Below, piece by piece: positions 51,403-60,190 of a stretch of 64,000 nucleotides of DNA; position 1 is the first letter of the stretch, and every line of letters starts with the position of its first letter. The stretch is from NCBI RefSeq assembly GCF_013409575.1, contig NZ_JACCCY010000003.1:753434-817433 (forward strand), read 5' to 3'. This stretch comes from Macellibacteroides fermentans (GTDB taxonomy: Bacteria; Bacteroidota; Bacteroidia; Bacteroidales; Tannerellaceae). The notes beneath the pieces are model-generated. The model saw nothing but the letters and a program-made list of their open reading frames with translations, did no database searches and was not told where the DNA came from. A program made the position numbers and the translations under genes.

Positions 51403-53913
51403 ATGCAGAGCTTAGCAAAGAAATGGGGCGGGCATTTGGCAGCCCTCCTTTTATTTACGGTAGTTACAATAGCCTACTTCTCTCCATCGGTATTGGATGG
51501 AAAGGTGATACATCAGGGCGATATGCTCAAGTTCTCAGGCATGTCTGAAGAGCTCAACAAGCATGCGGCCGAGGCCAAAGACGGTAACATAATCGCGTGG
51601 ACCGGATCCATGTTCTCCGGTATGCCCTCGTATAACATTGCGGTGAAGGGAACAGCACCCGAATACCTTTTCTATCTGGAAAAAGCGATTAAGTCGGTCG
51701 ACTTTAACGGGGCCAGCATGGTGCTCACCGGACTGATCTGCTTCTACATCCTGATGTGTGTAATGGGGATTCCGCTGTGGCTCGCCATCGCCGGAGCCAT
51801 CGCTTTTGCCTTTGCTTCTTATAATCTGATTATCATCGAAGCCGGTCATATCACCAAAGCTTACGTAATTGCCTATATGCCACTCACGATAGCCGGTATG
51901 CTATTGTTGTTCCGGAGTAAATTTCTTTGGGGAGCGGTGCTGTTTACCTTGGGTGTAGCCCTTTCGGTATTGAACGGTCACTTACAGATCACCTATTACC
52001 TGGCGCTGCTTTGTCTGTTTATCTACATCGGCTTCGCCTGGGATCAGATCCGCCAAAAGGCAATGGTTCCGCTGGTGAAGATTTCGGGTGTTATGCTTGT
52101 GTGTGTTATCCTGGCTGTGTTACCTAACTTAGGGAATCTGTATGCCAACTGGGAGATGAGTAAAACCTCCATGCGCGGTCCTACGGAACTTACGCAGGCA
52201 ACTACAGGAAGTGCCGCCAAAGTGTCCGACGGTCTGGACAAAGAATATGCCTTTGCCTGGAGTTACGGCAAGGGAGAGCTGCTCACCTTATTAGTACCCA
52301 ATGCCTACGGAGGAGCTTCGGGAGGTACATTGGACAATAATTCAAACCTATACAAGGAGCTTCGGAGTAAAGGAGCCCAGTTAGGTAACGATGTGCAGAG
52401 TTACACCTATTGGGGCGATAAGATATTTACCTCTGGTCCGGTTTACTTCGGCGCTATCGTCTGTTTCTTGTTCGTACTGGGACTGTTCGTGGTTCCCGGA
52501 AAGCTGAAATGGTGGATGCTGGGAGGTTCTGTTTTTCTTACCTTGCTGGCATTGGGAAAGAACTTTGACGGCTTCAACGATTTTATGTTTCATAACCTGC
52601 CCATGTACAACAAGTTCCGTACGGTGGAGATGGCTTTGGTGATTCCGGGACTTGTATTCCCGCTCATTGCCTTCTGGGGATTGAAGGAGATCCTTTCCGG
52701 AAAGGTGGACGTGAACCTGCTGAAGCGGGGAACCCTTACGGCTTTAGGGCTTACAGGCGGTATTTGTCTGATTCTTTGGTTGATGCCGTCCCTGTTCCTC
52801 GATTTCCGCTCGCCCATGGATACCCAGTATCAGATGCCGGACTGGTATTACAATGCCTTGCTGATGGACCGTAAATCTCTGGCACAGGCAGATGCTTTAC
52901 GCTCGTTGATTTTTATTCTGCTGGGCGTATCTCTTTTGTTCTGGTATTTTAAAGCGAAGAACAAAGAGAAAACAGCTGTATATGTTGGTGTGGGAATAGC
53001 TATCCTTATGTTGGCCGACCTATGGAGTGTGGACAAGCGCTACCTTAATGGCGACGACTTTGTACGTGAGCAACCTGCCGAGACCTATAAGGCAACGGTG
53101 GCCGATAAAGAAATACTGAAGGATACAGATCCCTCTTTCCGGGTGTTGAACCTGAATAATCCATTCCAGGAAACTACAACTTCATTTTATCATAAATCCA
53201 TTGGAGGTTACCATGCTGCCAAGTTGCGCAGGTATCAGGAGTTGATTGACCATCGTCTGACGGGTGAGATACAGTCGATCATGAAAACTTTCCAACAGGC
53301 AAAGACTGCCGATGATGTGATCAAAGGACTGATGGTTTGTCCTACGTTGAATATGCTGAATATGCGCTATATCATTTACAATCCGGAACAGGCTCCTATA
53401 CGCAATCCTTTCGCCTATGGAAACGCATGGTTTGCCCAAAAGGTGGAGATGGTGGACAATGCCGATGCCGAGATGGCTGCAATGAATCAGTTCAATCCGT
53501 TGATGGTGGCGGTTGTCGACAAACGTTTTGCTGCCGATCTGGAAGGTTTCACTCCTCAACCGGATTCTACGGCAACGATTGCACTTACCGATTACAAGCC
53601 GAATGTGGTTACATACCAGTCAAATACAAAAACCGAACAGCTTGCCATCTTCTCCGAGATTTATTATCAACCCGGATGGAAAGCTTTTGTGGATGGGAAG
53701 GAAACGCCTCATTTCCGTGCCGACTGGACATTACGCGCCCTTCGCGTACCTGCCGGCGAACATCAGATTGTATTCCGCTTCGAACCTGACAACTACATTA
53801 TGGCAACCCAGGTTGCATCGGTAAGCTCGCTGATTATCCTGTTGCTGCTGGCCGGAGCCATAGCCTGGTCGGTATGGAATACCCTTAAGAAGGATAAAGA
53901 GCTGCAGAAATAG
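51403..53913 (+). CDS. YfhO-family polytopic membrane protein
   Basis: 836 aa from ATG 51403 (MQSLAKKWGGHLAALLLFTVV). The frame upstream of it overlaps the GT2 gene and lacks family similarity. About 12-14 TM segments over residues 8-570, then a periplasmic beta domain ending in one more TM helix (about 800-825). Pieces typical of YfhO are GKVIHQGDMLKFSGMSEELNK and YYQPGWKAFVDGKETPHFRADWTLRALRVPAGEH. The family is implicated in glycosylation of surface polymers (GT-C type) in Gram-positives; the role in Bacteroidetes is not established. It is followed by a strong terminator and sits 26 bases after the GT2 gene. Confidence 0.88.
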   Translation: MQSLAKKWGGHLAALLLFTVVTIAYFSPSVLDGKVIHQGDMLKFSGMSEELNKHAAEAKDGNIIAWTGSMFSGMPSYNIAVKGTAPEYLFYLEKAIKSVDFNGASMVLTGLICFYILMCVMGIPLWLAIAGAIAFAFASYNLIIIEAGHITKAYVIAYMPLTIAGMLLLFRSKFLWGAVLFTLGVALSVLNGHLQITYYLALLCLFIYIGFAWDQIRQKAMVPLVKISGVMLVCVILAVLPNLGNLYANWEMSKTSMRGPTELTQATTGSAAKVSDGLDKEYAFAWSYGKGELLTLLVPNAYGGASGGTLDNNSNLYKELRSKGAQLGNDVQSYTYWGDKIFTSGPVYFGAIVCFLFVLGLFVVPGKLKWWMLGGSVFLTLLALGKNFDGFNDFMFHNLPMYNKFRTVEMALVIPGLVFPLIAFWGLKEILSGKVDVNLLKRGTLTALGLTGGICLILWLMPSLFLDFRSPMDTQYQMPDWYYNALLMDRKSLAQADALRSLIFILLGVSLLFWYFKAKNKEKTAVYVGVGIAILMLADLWSVDKRYLNGDDFVREQPAETYKATVADKEILKDTDPSFRVLNLNNPFQETTTSFYHKSIGGYHAAKLRRYQELIDHRLTGEIQSIMKTFQQAKTADDVIKGLMVCPTLNMLNMRYIIYNPEQAPIRNPFAYGNAWFAQKVEMVDNADAEMAAMNQFNPLMVAVVDKRFAADLEGFTPQPDSTATIALTDYKPNVVTYQSNTKTEQLAIFSEIYYQPGWKAFVDGKETPHFRADWTLRALRVPAGEHQIVFRFEPDNYIMATQVASVSSLIILLLLAGAIAWSVWNTLKKDKELQK

Positions 53914-53937
53914 ATTACTCAAGTTTTTAAAAAACAG

Positions 53938-53976
53938 AAGAGGGTGTGTCATTACTTAGTTTTGACACACCCTCTT
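53938..53976. terminator. Bidirectional intrinsic terminator
   Basis: AAGAGGGTGTGTCA at 53938-53951 pairs with TGACACACCCTCTT at 53963-53976 across an 11-base loop. T-rich flanks lie on both strands between the convergent YfhO and DUF4252 genes. Confidence 0.85.
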
Positions 53977-54002
53977 TCATTTATTTGCAGTACCATTTTA
54001 TC

Positions 54003-54473
54003 TTATTTATCCATGTCTTTGGTAATTTCCTGGATATCCTGCAGGGTAAAATTCCCAAGCAGCTGTATCACCGTAAACCCATCTTCGGTATCTGCCAGCA
54101 TCAGCATGTCTTTTACCAGATCTCCTTTCATTACGGCATAGAAGGTTGCCTTGGTTTTACCGTCGCGAACGCGCATTAGCTCTTCGTGTTGTTTGGTTAC
54201 CAACTGAGAAAACTCGTTGCGCATCTTCACTGTCAGATCCTTGCGTTCGGTGGTAAGTACCTGCAATGATTCCACTTTCCCTTTCATGTTCATCAGATTT
54301 AATCCTGCTGTCTGCATGGTGGGCATCATTTTAAACATGGCCTTCGAGATATAGACCGAAGTAACATTGTCCATGTCGGCGTATTTTTCGAACAGTTTAC
54401 TGGTTGTCTGCGCCAGACCAGCCTGACTGAATACGATGCACAGAAGTGCGAGTATGATATATTTTGCTTTCAT
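54003..54473 (-). CDS. DUF4252 secreted protein, copy 2
   Basis: 156 aa. A signal peptide (about residues 1-21, ...SQAGLAQ) is followed by a DUF4252 domain: KLFEKYADMDNVTSVYISKAMFKMM, and the ending GNFTLQDIQEITKDMD. Function unknown; Bacteroidetes often encode DUF4252 proteins with an ECF sigma factor. It is the last gene of a four-gene operon and overlaps the anti-sigma-like gene by 4 bases. Confidence 0.88.
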   Translation of the reverse strand: MKAKYIILALLCIVFSQAGLAQTTSKLFEKYADMDNVTSVYISKAMFKMMPTMQTAGLNLMNMKGKVESLQVLTTERKDLTVKMRNEFSQLVTKQHEELMRVRDGKTKATFYAVMKGDLVKDMLMLADTEDGFTVIQLLGNFTLQDIQEITKDMDK

Positions 54474-54886
54474 TGTATCTCTTCTTTATTATTCAATTGT
54501 TTGTTTACGATTTTATTTACCTTGTGAATTTCCTGCTGAGCGTCAGACACCTCGTCCAATCCTTTGTTCAGCTGAGTGGACATAAAGGCGAGCGCTTTAT
54601 TTGCAGCGATGGCAGCCTCCATCGGATCAGAGAATGTATCGGCAGTGGTAGGTTTCTGCTGAACATATTCCGTCTGGAAAAAGAGAGCGGTGCCAATCAC
54701 CAGAGCCGCCGCAACGCCTCCGCACCAGTATATGAAACGCCTTCTTACCAAAGAAATCTTCTTGGTCTGTTCTCCGGCAGCCAGGTTGTCGATATACTGT
54801 TCCAATCTTTCCGACAGGCCTTCGGGCAGCCTTCCATCCTCTTGCAGTGCCTTGTCGATTAGTTCGTCTATCTGTTTATCGTTCAT
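54470..54886 (-). CDS. Anti-sigma-factor-like membrane protein
   Basis: 138 aa. A soluble cytoplasmic N-terminal part (MNDKQIDELIDKALQEDGRLPEGLSERLEQYI), a single transmembrane helix at about residues 50-70 (FIYWCGGVAAALVIGTALFF) and a helical periplasmic tail. Topology and position right after the sigma gene (11-base overlap) indicate an anti-sigma factor. No zinc-binding motif is seen. Confidence 0.7.
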   Translation of the reverse strand: MNDKQIDELIDKALQEDGRLPEGLSERLEQYIDNLAAGEQTKKISLVRRRFIYWCGGVAAALVIGTALFFQTEYVQQKPTTADTFSDPMEAAIAANKALAFMSTQLNKGLDEVSDAQQEIHKVNKIVNKQLNNKEEIQ

Positions 54887-55385
54887 ATACGTTTAGTTTT
54901 ATGTATTGCTCTTTAATAATTTTACGTGCCCGCGAAAGCAGTGTGCGCACATTGACAGCACTGAATCCGGTAATCTCTTCTATCTCCTCCATGGAACAGT
55001 CGCCAAAACCTCTTAGTTTCAAAACCCTCTTCTGGTTTTCCGGCAGCTGCTCAATCAGCTGTGCTACCCTTTCAACCTCGTCTGCATTTTCGAGTACGGT
55101 ATCGGGCGTGTTGTAGCTGGCAATTGTAATGGTATCCAGACTATCTTCGTAGCGTCCCGATTTAGAAGACCGGAGAAAATCCATGCAAAGGTTTTTAATA
55201 AGGGTGACCGAAAAGGCCTCCGGATTGATAATGTTTGTAAGTTCCTCCCGTTTGTTCCATAGTTTGCAATAAGCCTCCTGAAGAATGTCTTCGGCATCGT
55301 CTTTATTACCCGTAAGGGCATAGGCAACGCGGAAAAGCTTCGGATGCAACGGAAGGAACGTCTGTTTGAATTGATCAGGACTCAC
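54876..55385 (-). CDS. ECF-type RNA polymerase sigma-70 factor
   Basis: 169 aa. Region 2: LFRVAYALTGNKDDAEDILQEAYCKLWNKRE. Region 4: QLPENQKRVLKLRGFGDCSMEEIEEITGFSAVNVRTLLSRARK. It is sandwiched between two DUF4252 genes and overlaps the upstream one by 11 bases. A promoter of ECF type (GTAACAA-CGTCTA) lies upstream of the operon, so autoregulation is likely. Confidence 0.92.
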   Translation of the reverse strand: MSPDQFKQTFLPLHPKLFRVAYALTGNKDDAEDILQEAYCKLWNKREELTNIINPEAFSVTLIKNLCMDFLRSSKSGRYEDSLDTITIASYNTPDTVLENADEVERVAQLIEQLPENQKRVLKLRGFGDCSMEEIEEITGFSAVNVRTLLSRARKIIKEQYIKLNVYER

Positions 55386-55830
55386 CTTTACCGTGTTTGT
55401 TAACCATCCGTTCGATGTCTGATGGTTTGATTTTACCTTTTATACGTACCAATGCTGCGTCGCTGCCTGTGGTTACGATCACCATCTCGCGGATCATCTC
55501 ATTTTCGATGCGGACCAGCACTTTGGTGCGTTCTCCGTTTTCGTTGGCGTTGACCATTGTCTCAAACTTATTGTCTTTAAGCTGGCTCACCGCCTTGCTT
55601 AGTTTTTCCTTTACATCATTGGTGCAGTCTTCCAACGAATACACCTCTATCCCGTCTACCCCCATCGTGTCCGAAAACAGACTCGCAAATTTCATGGTGA
55701 TCTGTCCCATGCTGATGGTAGTTACATTGTTCATTTTCGAAAACTCCTTGAACAGGTCGTTTACATTTTTCTGACTATATCCTGCCTGGCATATGATTAC
55801 GAGTGCCAGTATGGCCATGATTTTTTTCAT
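55375..55830 (-). CDS. DUF4252 secreted protein, copy 1
   Basis: 151 aa. Signal peptide ending about residue 19 (...CQAGYSQ); DUF4252 domain with LFKEFSKMNNVTTISMGQITMKFASLF and a C-terminal IKPSDIERMVNK. It is the first gene of the sigma operon. It is similar to copy 2 at 54003 but clearly diverged, so it is an ancient duplication around the sigma/anti-sigma pair. It may be the signal-receiving or effector part of the system. Confidence 0.88.
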   Translation of the reverse strand: MKKIMAILALVIICQAGYSQKNVNDLFKEFSKMNNVTTISMGQITMKFASLFSDTMGVDGIEVYSLEDCTNDVKEKLSKAVSQLKDNKFETMVNANENGERTKVLVRIENEMIREMVIVTTGSDAALVRIKGKIKPSDIERMVNKHGKGES

Positions 55831-55906
55831 ATCTTTTTAAAATTTAAATTGTTGAATCTGTTTTCATCCCTCTTCCATGTGCACCTTTGGCGAGGCATTC
55901 AAAAAG

Positions 55907-55934
55907 TAGACGGCACAGCCTTGCAGGTTGTTAC
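55907..55934 (-). promoter_or_regulatory. ECF-type promoter of the DUF4252/sigma operon
   Basis: Reading the minus strand: GTAACAA at 55934-55928, then CGTCTA at 55912-55907, with 17 bases between AAC and CGTC. This is the classic AAC-N16/17-CGTC form of ECF promoters. The first gene starts 77 bases downstream. Confidence 0.7.
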
Positions 55935-56027
55935 AAAAAAACGGAATAAATTTATAAAATAATTCGTGTCGGCCTATCTCATTATTCTACTGAAATTTAT
56001 TCATCGAAAACGATTTGTGCGAAAAAC

Positions 56028-56128
56028 ATCTGTCATTTGTCATTTTTCAGCTCGGATCCCTTTATTGAAGAGGGTTGTGAGGATGATAGATGTCTTGTGA
56101 CGGATGCAGATCATCTGTCATCTGTCAT
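56028..56128. repeat. Composite intergenic repeat, module 1, copy B
   Basis: 101 bases aligning without gaps to 8000-8100, about 78 identical by hand count. It begins with ATCTGTCATTTGTCAT and ends with ATCTGTCATCTGTCAT. Confidence 0.75.
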
Positions 56129-56344
56129 CCCGTACGGCTCCACTTCGGTTCCAGTCAAATCAAACCGCAGGCTTTACATAGTCCATTTTAATGAGTCTGT
56201 TTTATACACAAGCATCCGGGTACGAAGGAGATTTTCATCGTATTCTTTCTGTTCAGAGAGGATGCATAACCAATGGTTAGTCTTAACACAACGATGAACT
56301 AATCCAATCACTACCATGAACTATTTTTTTCATAACGAGCCATT

Positions 56345-56436
56345 ATTCGTTTGACATATGTTAAACGCAAGTTACCCAATTGTTGAACGCAAGTTACTCA
56401 TATGTTGAATGCAAGTCATCCAATTGTCAAACGAAT
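56345..56436. repeat. Composite intergenic repeat, module 2, copy B
   Basis: 92 bp bounded by perfect 12-bp inverted ends, ATTCGTTTGACA and TGTCAAACGAAT. Inside are four units of about 22 bases, each with a palindromic hexamer (CATATG, CAATTG, CATATG, CAATTG); the first three are followed by TTRAAYGCAAG or GTTGAAYGCAAG. Related to 8305-8400, where the hexamer is CAGCTG. Confidence 0.75.
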
Positions 56437-56591
56437 AGTATGCTACTGCGTTACGAATAGTTGTCCGTATACTAAAGATTAAAACCCTTAAGGGAATATA
56501 GTACGTTATTGCCTAAATGAAATTACAACGTAGTGGACTTTCTTTTAATGGATAGTTAATACTTGATTTAATATTTTTCGGTTTAATTCTG

Positions 56592-56599
56592 TAGATTTG
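56592..56599 (+). promoter_or_regulatory. -7 box for the basic-secretory-protein gene
   Basis: TAGATTTG, a full TAnnTTTG match, 26 bases before the ATG at 56626. Confidence 0.55.
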
Positions 56600-56625
56600 T
56601 ACTTTAAATTAAATATAGACCTATT

Positions 56626-57447
56626 ATGAGTGTGTTTAAATCTTATTTCTTGTCAGGACTTTTGTGTATGGGCTTACTGCAAGCCAATGATGTGGTTTCG
56701 CAATCTTCAACCTCGAAGGATAATGTATCGTGGAGCAATTATCCGGTTGGTAACATTATTTTTAAATCCTTGTCGCCCGAAACAGAAGGGGCTCGTATTT
56801 ATCATGAATTGGTGTCGAATCCGGAAGATTATATTGCTTTGCAAGCACGGAAGGTATTAGAAACGCTTTATTTTTCTCCTTCTGATAGCATTCCGGGTAT
56901 AAAAACGATTCATTATACCTTGAAAGAGTACGATGGGATTTCGGCAAAGGGGGGTAATCCTCCAACTATTTATATAGATTACAGTACAAAATGGGTGGAA
57001 AAAACCTTTGGAAAAGAATTGAATAAAGAAAAAGTAGATTATGAAACCCGCGGTGTTTTATATCATGAGCTAACGCATGGTTTTCAGTTAGAACCTCAGG
57101 GAATAGGCTCTTATGGAACAAATAAGACTTTCTTTGCAATGATTGAAGGTGTGGCAGATGCTGTCCGTCTGCTTAACGGTTGCTTTACAGAAAAAGACAG
57201 ACCCAAAGGTGGCAGCTATATGGATGGTTACCGGACCACTGGATTCTTTCTTGCTTGGCTGACAAAGACAAAGGATCCGGATTTTCTTAAAAAGTTCAAT
57301 CAAAGCACATTAAAGGTTATTCCCTGGTCGTTCGATGGAGCGATCAAGTACGCCTTAGGGAATCAATTCCAGGTAGATGGTCTTTGGAATCAGTATCTTA
57401 CAGAAATGGGAGATATAGCTGTAGCAAATAATCAGGATCCCCGTTAA
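56626..57447 (+). CDS. Secreted basic-secretory-protein-type (BSP) metallopeptidase
   Basis: 273 aa. The signal peptide is about residues 1-26. The rest fits the plant/bacterial basic secretory protein family (putative zinc peptidase). The metal motif HELTH is at residues 147-151 (VLYHELTHGFQLEP), followed by a Glu in IEGVADAVRL that can be the third ligand, and GYRTTGFFLAWL. Secreted to periplasm or surface; substrate unknown. Single gene downstream of the divergent repeat region. Confidence 0.85.
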   Translation: MSVFKSYFLSGLLCMGLLQANDVVSQSSTSKDNVSWSNYPVGNIIFKSLSPETEGARIYHELVSNPEDYIALQARKVLETLYFSPSDSIPGIKTIHYTLKEYDGISAKGGNPPTIYIDYSTKWVEKTFGKELNKEKVDYETRGVLYHELTHGFQLEPQGIGSYGTNKTFFAMIEGVADAVRLLNGCFTEKDRPKGGSYMDGYRTTGFFLAWLTKTKDPDFLKKFNQSTLKVIPWSFDGAIKYALGNQFQVDGLWNQYLTEMGDIAVANNQDPR

Positions 57448-57480
57448 GTAAGCAGAAGAAAGAGGCATTGTTACGGAAAA

Positions 57481-58599
57481 TTATAATGTTTGAACGTAGT
57501 TTATAACTTTTCCTGCAAAAGTTTCCCACGATAGTGCCTTTTTCTCTGTCTCTATATTCTTGAGGCAGGTTGCCAGCTGGTCGTTTTTAAAAAGGGTCAG
57601 GATAGCTTCTTCAATGGCTTGGGCTGTTATGGCAGAGGTTACTATACCGGTTTTCGGGATATCAATGCTTGCCGGGAAATCGCCCACCGGAGTACTTATC
57701 ATCGGGGTGTCGAAATGGTACGCAATAGATACGACTCCGCTTTGTGTGGCCGAACGATAGGGCAGTATCAAAGCATCTGCTGCCGAGAAGTAGTCGCTGA
57801 TCTCATTGTCATTTATATACCGGTTGAATACCCTGATTCGCTCTTTCGCACCGGAAGCATCGATCTGATGCTGGTATTTATCGAAGCTGCCGTAGCATTC
57901 GCCGGCAATTACAAGCTGATAGGTGTTATCCAGATGCGACATGGCTTCGATCAGCAAATCAAGTCCTTTATAATGGCGGATCAGTCCGAAAAAGAGTAAT
58001 GTTTTTTTATCCGGATCAAGCCCCAGCGTGGTGCAGGCTTCCGACCGGTCTTTTCGTTCGCCGAATTGGTTGTACAGGGGATGCGGACTCACCATACAGG
58101 GGGCCGCGGGACGGATAGCGTGTAAATCGTTTTTTACATTTTCGCTGAGGGTGATAAATCCATGACACTGATTGAAAAACAGCTTAGCCAACGGCTTATC
58201 CATGGGCCGGGCTTCGTGAGGATAGGCATTGTGAAGCAACGCCACCACTTTACAGCTTTTTTTCATCCGGTTGGCTATGTGGGCATAACCGGGTACAAAG
58301 AAGCTCATCCAATAGGAGATGATAATCAGATCCGGCGCAAACTCTCTCAACGCTTTTTCCGTAGCAAAATAGCTGAAAGGATTGATGCTGTCTAATGTCC
58401 GAACACTTTCAACCACTTCTGCCTGATCGTCTTTATCTACATATTGTGTCTTTCCGGGGAATAATATGCCGGGATATAGTCGCTTGAAGTTAAATGCTTT
58501 AACCTGGTGTTCTTTGCCAAGCTCGTCATAAAGCATGGCGCTGAACTGGGCGATTCCGCCCCGGTAAGGATAAAATGGAGAGAGGATGGCAATCTTCAT
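57481..58599 (-). CDS. GT4 glycosyltransferase
   Basis: 372 aa from the ATG ending at 58599 (MKIAILSPFYPYRGGIAQFSAML). GT-B: GGIAQF loop, LLFFGLIRHYKGLDLLIEAM in the donor half, and the phosphate-contacting LPYRSATQSGVVSIAYHFDTPMIST. The 19 upstream codons of the longest frame run into the ahcY terminator and are dropped. A cytoplasmic sugar transferase of unknown glycan, separate from the main cluster; it may act in LPS or glycolipid synthesis. It is downstream of ahcY on the same strand but behind a terminator. Confidence 0.9.
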   Translation of the reverse strand: MKIAILSPFYPYRGGIAQFSAMLYDELGKEHQVKAFNFKRLYPGILFPGKTQYVDKDDQAEVVESVRTLDSINPFSYFATEKALREFAPDLIIISYWMSFFVPGYAHIANRMKKSCKVVALLHNAYPHEARPMDKPLAKLFFNQCHGFITLSENVKNDLHAIRPAAPCMVSPHPLYNQFGERKDRSEACTTLGLDPDKKTLLFFGLIRHYKGLDLLIEAMSHLDNTYQLVIAGECYGSFDKYQHQIDASGAKERIRVFNRYINDNEISDYFSAADALILPYRSATQSGVVSIAYHFDTPMISTPVGDFPASIDIPKTGIVTSAITAQAIEEAILTLFKNDQLATCLKNIETEKKALSWETFAGKVINYVQTL

Positions 58600-58624
58600 A
58601 ATTGGATACATAGTGAAAGAAAAG

Positions 58625-58652
58625 AGGGTGAACCGTGTTGCCGGTTCACCCT
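58625..58652 (-). terminator. Intrinsic terminator of ahcY
   Basis: AGGGTGAACCG at 58625-58635 pairs with CGGTTCACCCT at 58642-58652; on the minus strand a CTTTTCTTTC tract follows. It lies 8 bases after the ahcY stop. Confidence 0.8.
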
Positions 58653-58660
58653 TCATTATA

Positions 58661-60079
58661 TTAATATCTGTAGTGTTCCGGTTTATAAGGTCCGTCTACG
58701 GGTACACCGATGTAATCGGCCTGCTTTTCACTTAAAACAGACAGTTTCACACCGATACGTTCCAGATGCAGGCGGGCTACCTCTTCGTCGAGTCGTTTAG
58801 GCAGGCGATAAACACCTATTTCGTAAGCCATCTGCCACAGATCTATTTGTGCCAGAACCTGGTTTGTAAATGAATTGCTCATTACAAAAGAGGGGTGTCC
58901 GGTTGCACAACCCAGGTTTACCAAACGTCCTTCGGCCAACAGGAAGATGGAGTTCCCGGTTGGAAAGGTGTACTTGTCTACCTGTGGTTTGATGTTTGTA
59001 TGTTTGATATTTGGATAATTAACCAGCTTGTCTACCTGAATCTCGTTGTCGAAATGGCCGATGTTACATACAATAGCCTGATCTTTCATCTGAGCCATAT
59101 GCTCGATGGTGATGATATCGCAGTTTCCGGTAGTGGTAACAAATATGTTACCCTCTTTAACCGCCTCTTCCATGGTGGTTACTTCAAATCCTTCCATGGC
59201 AGCCTGCAATGCACAGATCGGGTCTATTTCGGTCACGATCACACGTGCACCGTACGAACGCATGGAACGGGCACATCCTTTACCTACATCACCATAACCC
59301 AGAACAACTACTACCTTACCGGCAATCATTACATCGGTGGCACGTTTGATACCATCGGCCAGCGATTCGCGGCAACCGTACAGATTATCGAATTTGGATT
59401 TGGTTACCGAGTCGTTTACATTGATGGCAGGAACCAGCAATTCCCCTTTTTCCATCATCTGGTAAAGACGATGTACACCGGTGGTTGTCTCTTCTGAAAC
59501 CCCTTTCATCTCTTCAACCGCACGATGCCAGCGCTGGTTATCTTCGGCCAGAATAGTATTGAGTGTATCCAGAATAACCTGCTCTTCATGATTGCCGCCT
59601 TTACGGTTGATGGTTTCGGCGTCTATTTCGGCACGGTATCCCATATGTACCAACAGGGAAGCATCACCTCCGTCGTCTACAATCATATGCGGACCTTTTC
59701 CTTCGGGGAAACGGAGTGCCATGTCTGTACACCACCAGTATTCTTCGAGGGATTCTCCTTTCCACGCAAATACAGGTACGCCTGTGGCGGCAATGGCGGC
59801 GGCGGCATGATCCTGCGTAGAGAAAATATTACAGCTTGCCCAGCGAACATCGGCTCCCAGAGCAACCAATGTCTCGATCAGAACGGCCGTCTGAATAGTC
59901 ATGTGCAATGAGCCGGTAATTCGGGCGCCTTTTAGCGGCTGTTTATCGGCATACTTGGCACGAAGCGCCATTAAACCCGGCATTTCGTGTTCGGCGATTT
60001 CAATCTCCTTGCGACCAAACTCGGCCAAACTCATATCCGCTACTTTATAAGGCAGCGTGGTTGGAAATAGTTGTGACAT
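58661..60079 (-). CDS. ahcY: S-adenosylhomocysteine hydrolase
   Basis: 472 aa from the ATG ending at 60079 ([22 protein letters not shown]). It cleaves SAH to adenosine and homocysteine, relieving inhibition of methyltransferases. NAD site [41 protein letters not shown]; the active-site [15 protein letters not shown]-terminal ...[11 protein letters not shown]. The size includes the insertion found in many bacterial SAHHs. The longest frame (to 60109) crosses the -7 box TACCTTTG at 60107-60114 and is not used. Confidence 0.96.
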   Translation of the reverse strand: MSQLFPTTLPYKVADMSLAEFGRKEIEIAEHEMPGLMALRAKYADKQPLKGARITGSLHMTIQTAVLIETLVALGADVRWASCNIFSTQDHAAAAIAATGVPVFAWKGESLEEYWWCTDMALRFPEGKGPHMIVDDGGDASLLVHMGYRAEIDAETINRKGGNHEEQVILDTLNTILAEDNQRWHRAVEEMKGVSEETTTGVHRLYQMMEKGELLVPAINVNDSVTKSKFDNLYGCRESLADGIKRATDVMIAGKVVVVLGYGDVGKGCARSMRSYGARVIVTEIDPICALQAAMEGFEVTTMEEAVKEGNIFVTTTGNCDIITIEHMAQMKDQAIVCNIGHFDNEIQVDKLVNYPNIKHTNIKPQVDKYTFPTGNSIFLLAEGRLVNLGCATGHPSFVMSNSFTNQVLAQIDLWQMAYEIGVYRLPKRLDEEVARLHLERIGVKLSVLSEKQADYIGVPVDGPYKPEHYRY

Positions 60080-60106
60080 ATTGAATAAAATAGATTGTTC
60101 AGTTTG

Positions 60107-60114
60107 CAAAGGTA
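60107..60114 (-). promoter_or_regulatory. -7 box for ahcY
   Basis: The minus strand reads TACCTTTG, a full TAnnTTTG match, 27 bases upstream of the chosen start. It rules out the longer reading frame. Confidence 0.6.
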
Positions 60115-60151
60115 AATAAAAAGCATGAAGTTAGTTGTTAAGGAAAAGAAA

Positions 60152-60182
60152 AAGAGAGCTTTCCATAGGGGAAGGCTCTCTT
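60152..60182 (-). terminator. Intrinsic terminator of the acyl-CoA ligase operon
   Basis: On the minus strand AAGAGAGCC...TTCC folds with GGAAAGCTCTCTT (one G-U pair) and a TTTCTTTTCC tract follows. It sits about 9 bases after the ligase stop. Confidence 0.75.
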
Positions 60183-60190
60183 CTATATGC

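Larger units (their letters stand above)
55831..56625. other. 795-bp divergent intergenic region
   Basis: Contains the ECF promoter at 55907-55934, copy B of the two-module repeat (56028-56128 and 56345-56436) and a -7 box at 56592-56599. No coding frame with a recognisable product was seen; the 86-codon plus-strand frame at 56037 runs across the repeat and is rejected. Confidence 0.7.

Noticed and set aside
56037..56297. 86-codon reading frame in the intergenic region
   Set aside because: It runs through the repeat module and encodes nothing recognisable.
60080..60109. 10-codon extension of ahcY
   Set aside because: It overlaps the -7 box at 60107-60114.
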